Shown in pieces: positions 63,843 to 64,000 of a DNA stretch of 64,000 bases (its first letter is position 1; each line of letters begins with the position of its first letter). Source of the stretch: Desulfovibrio mangrovi (lineage in GTDB: Bacteria; Desulfobacterota; Desulfovibrionia; Desulfovibrionales; Desulfovibrionaceae); contig NZ_CP104208.1 of the NCBI RefSeq assembly GCF_026230175.1, positions 620,001 through 684,000 on the forward strand, read 5' to 3'. The notes under the pieces are model-generated. The model was not told the DNA's origin, made no database searches, and saw nothing but the letters and a program-made list of their open reading frames with translations. The translations under genes were made by a program, and so were the position numbers.

Positions 63843-63875
63843 GCAAAAGAAGAGGGCCGGTCATGGACCGGCCCT
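63843..63875 (-). terminator. Intrinsic terminator of tRNA-Gly
   Basis: On the minus strand AGGGCCGGTC, loop CAT, GACCGGCCCT, then CTTCTTTT. Confidence 0.75.
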
Positions 63876-63881
63876 GAAATC

Positions 63882-63956
<75 letters not shown>

Positions 63957-64000
63957 TAAGGAATATATGTTTGCCTTTCGGCTGTCCGACGAGTGGAGCG

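Overview
The window looks like core chromosome of a sulfate-reducing deltaproteobacterium of the Desulfovibrio group (Desulfovibrionales). This rests on the moderately high GC content, a rubrerythrin, polyferredoxin-type redox proteins, several chemoreceptors and orphan periplasmic binding proteins, an E. coli-type YcaO, and very common intrinsic terminators. No rRNA, CRISPR array, insertion sequence, prophage or plasmid gene was seen. Genes are densely packed, and nearly all reading frames are intact and of family-typical length.

Layout. 1-5.2 kb: end of a purine phosphoribosyltransferase gene, then a complete BMP-type nucleoside ABC importer (binding protein, two permeases, double ATPase), read as purine salvage. 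5.3-7.2 kb: an orphan ThiF/HesA-type E1-like protein and a cation diffusion facilitator. 7.3-12.8 kb, mostly minus strand: flavoprotein oxidoreductase plus TVP38 membrane protein, glucokinase, an unknown protein, MsrA, and an APH-family kinase. 13.1-19.7 kb: DEAD-box helicase, YajQ, a small unknown protein, a chemoreceptor with a cysteine-rich tail, and an ABC-F ATPase. 19.8-24.8 kb: the most unusual block. It has a cyclodipeptide synthase homologue, two tandem paralogous binding proteins, and a hybrid sensor kinase with a degenerate first receiver.

25-27.1 kb: groES-groEL behind a strong promoter and a CIRCE operator. 27.2-30.1 kb: a free Hpt protein, two exported proteins (a lipoprotein and a FlgO-like protein), and a methyltransferase. 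30.3-35.7 kb: the conserved rpmH-rnpA-yidD-yidC-jag-mnmE cluster. 35.8-37.9 kb: an Fe-S protein and NapH-like polyferredoxin pair behind a CRP/HcpR-type palindrome. 38-41.4 kb: a DEDD exonuclease, then phoB-pstB-phoU behind Pho-box-like repeats, and an amphi-Trp-like small protein. 41.5-48.5 kb: binding protein, alaS, recA, another binding protein, and a PP-loop tRNA-thiolation-type protein. 48.49-48.69 kb: a structured RNA gene with its own promoter and terminator (6S-like candidate). 49.1-53.9 kb: an NSS transporter, a Cache/PAS chemoreceptor and a secreted nuclease. 54.1-57.1 kb: a MoaE-like protein divergent from a large membrane TPR protein that carries a retroviral-type CCHC zinc knuckle. 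57.2-64 kb: LysR regulator with divergent permease, rubrerythrin, a methyltransferase-YcaO pair, cyclophilin and tRNA-Gly(GCC).

The observations that most deserve follow-up are these: the cyclodipeptide synthase and its binding-protein/kinase neighbours; an intrinsic terminator whose right arm carries the Shine-Dalgarno of the first binding protein; a perfect terminator inside the first codons of the BMP permease gene; the 6S-like RNA; and the CCHC-TPR membrane protein. All calls come from reading the sequence and recalled family features; no database search was run.
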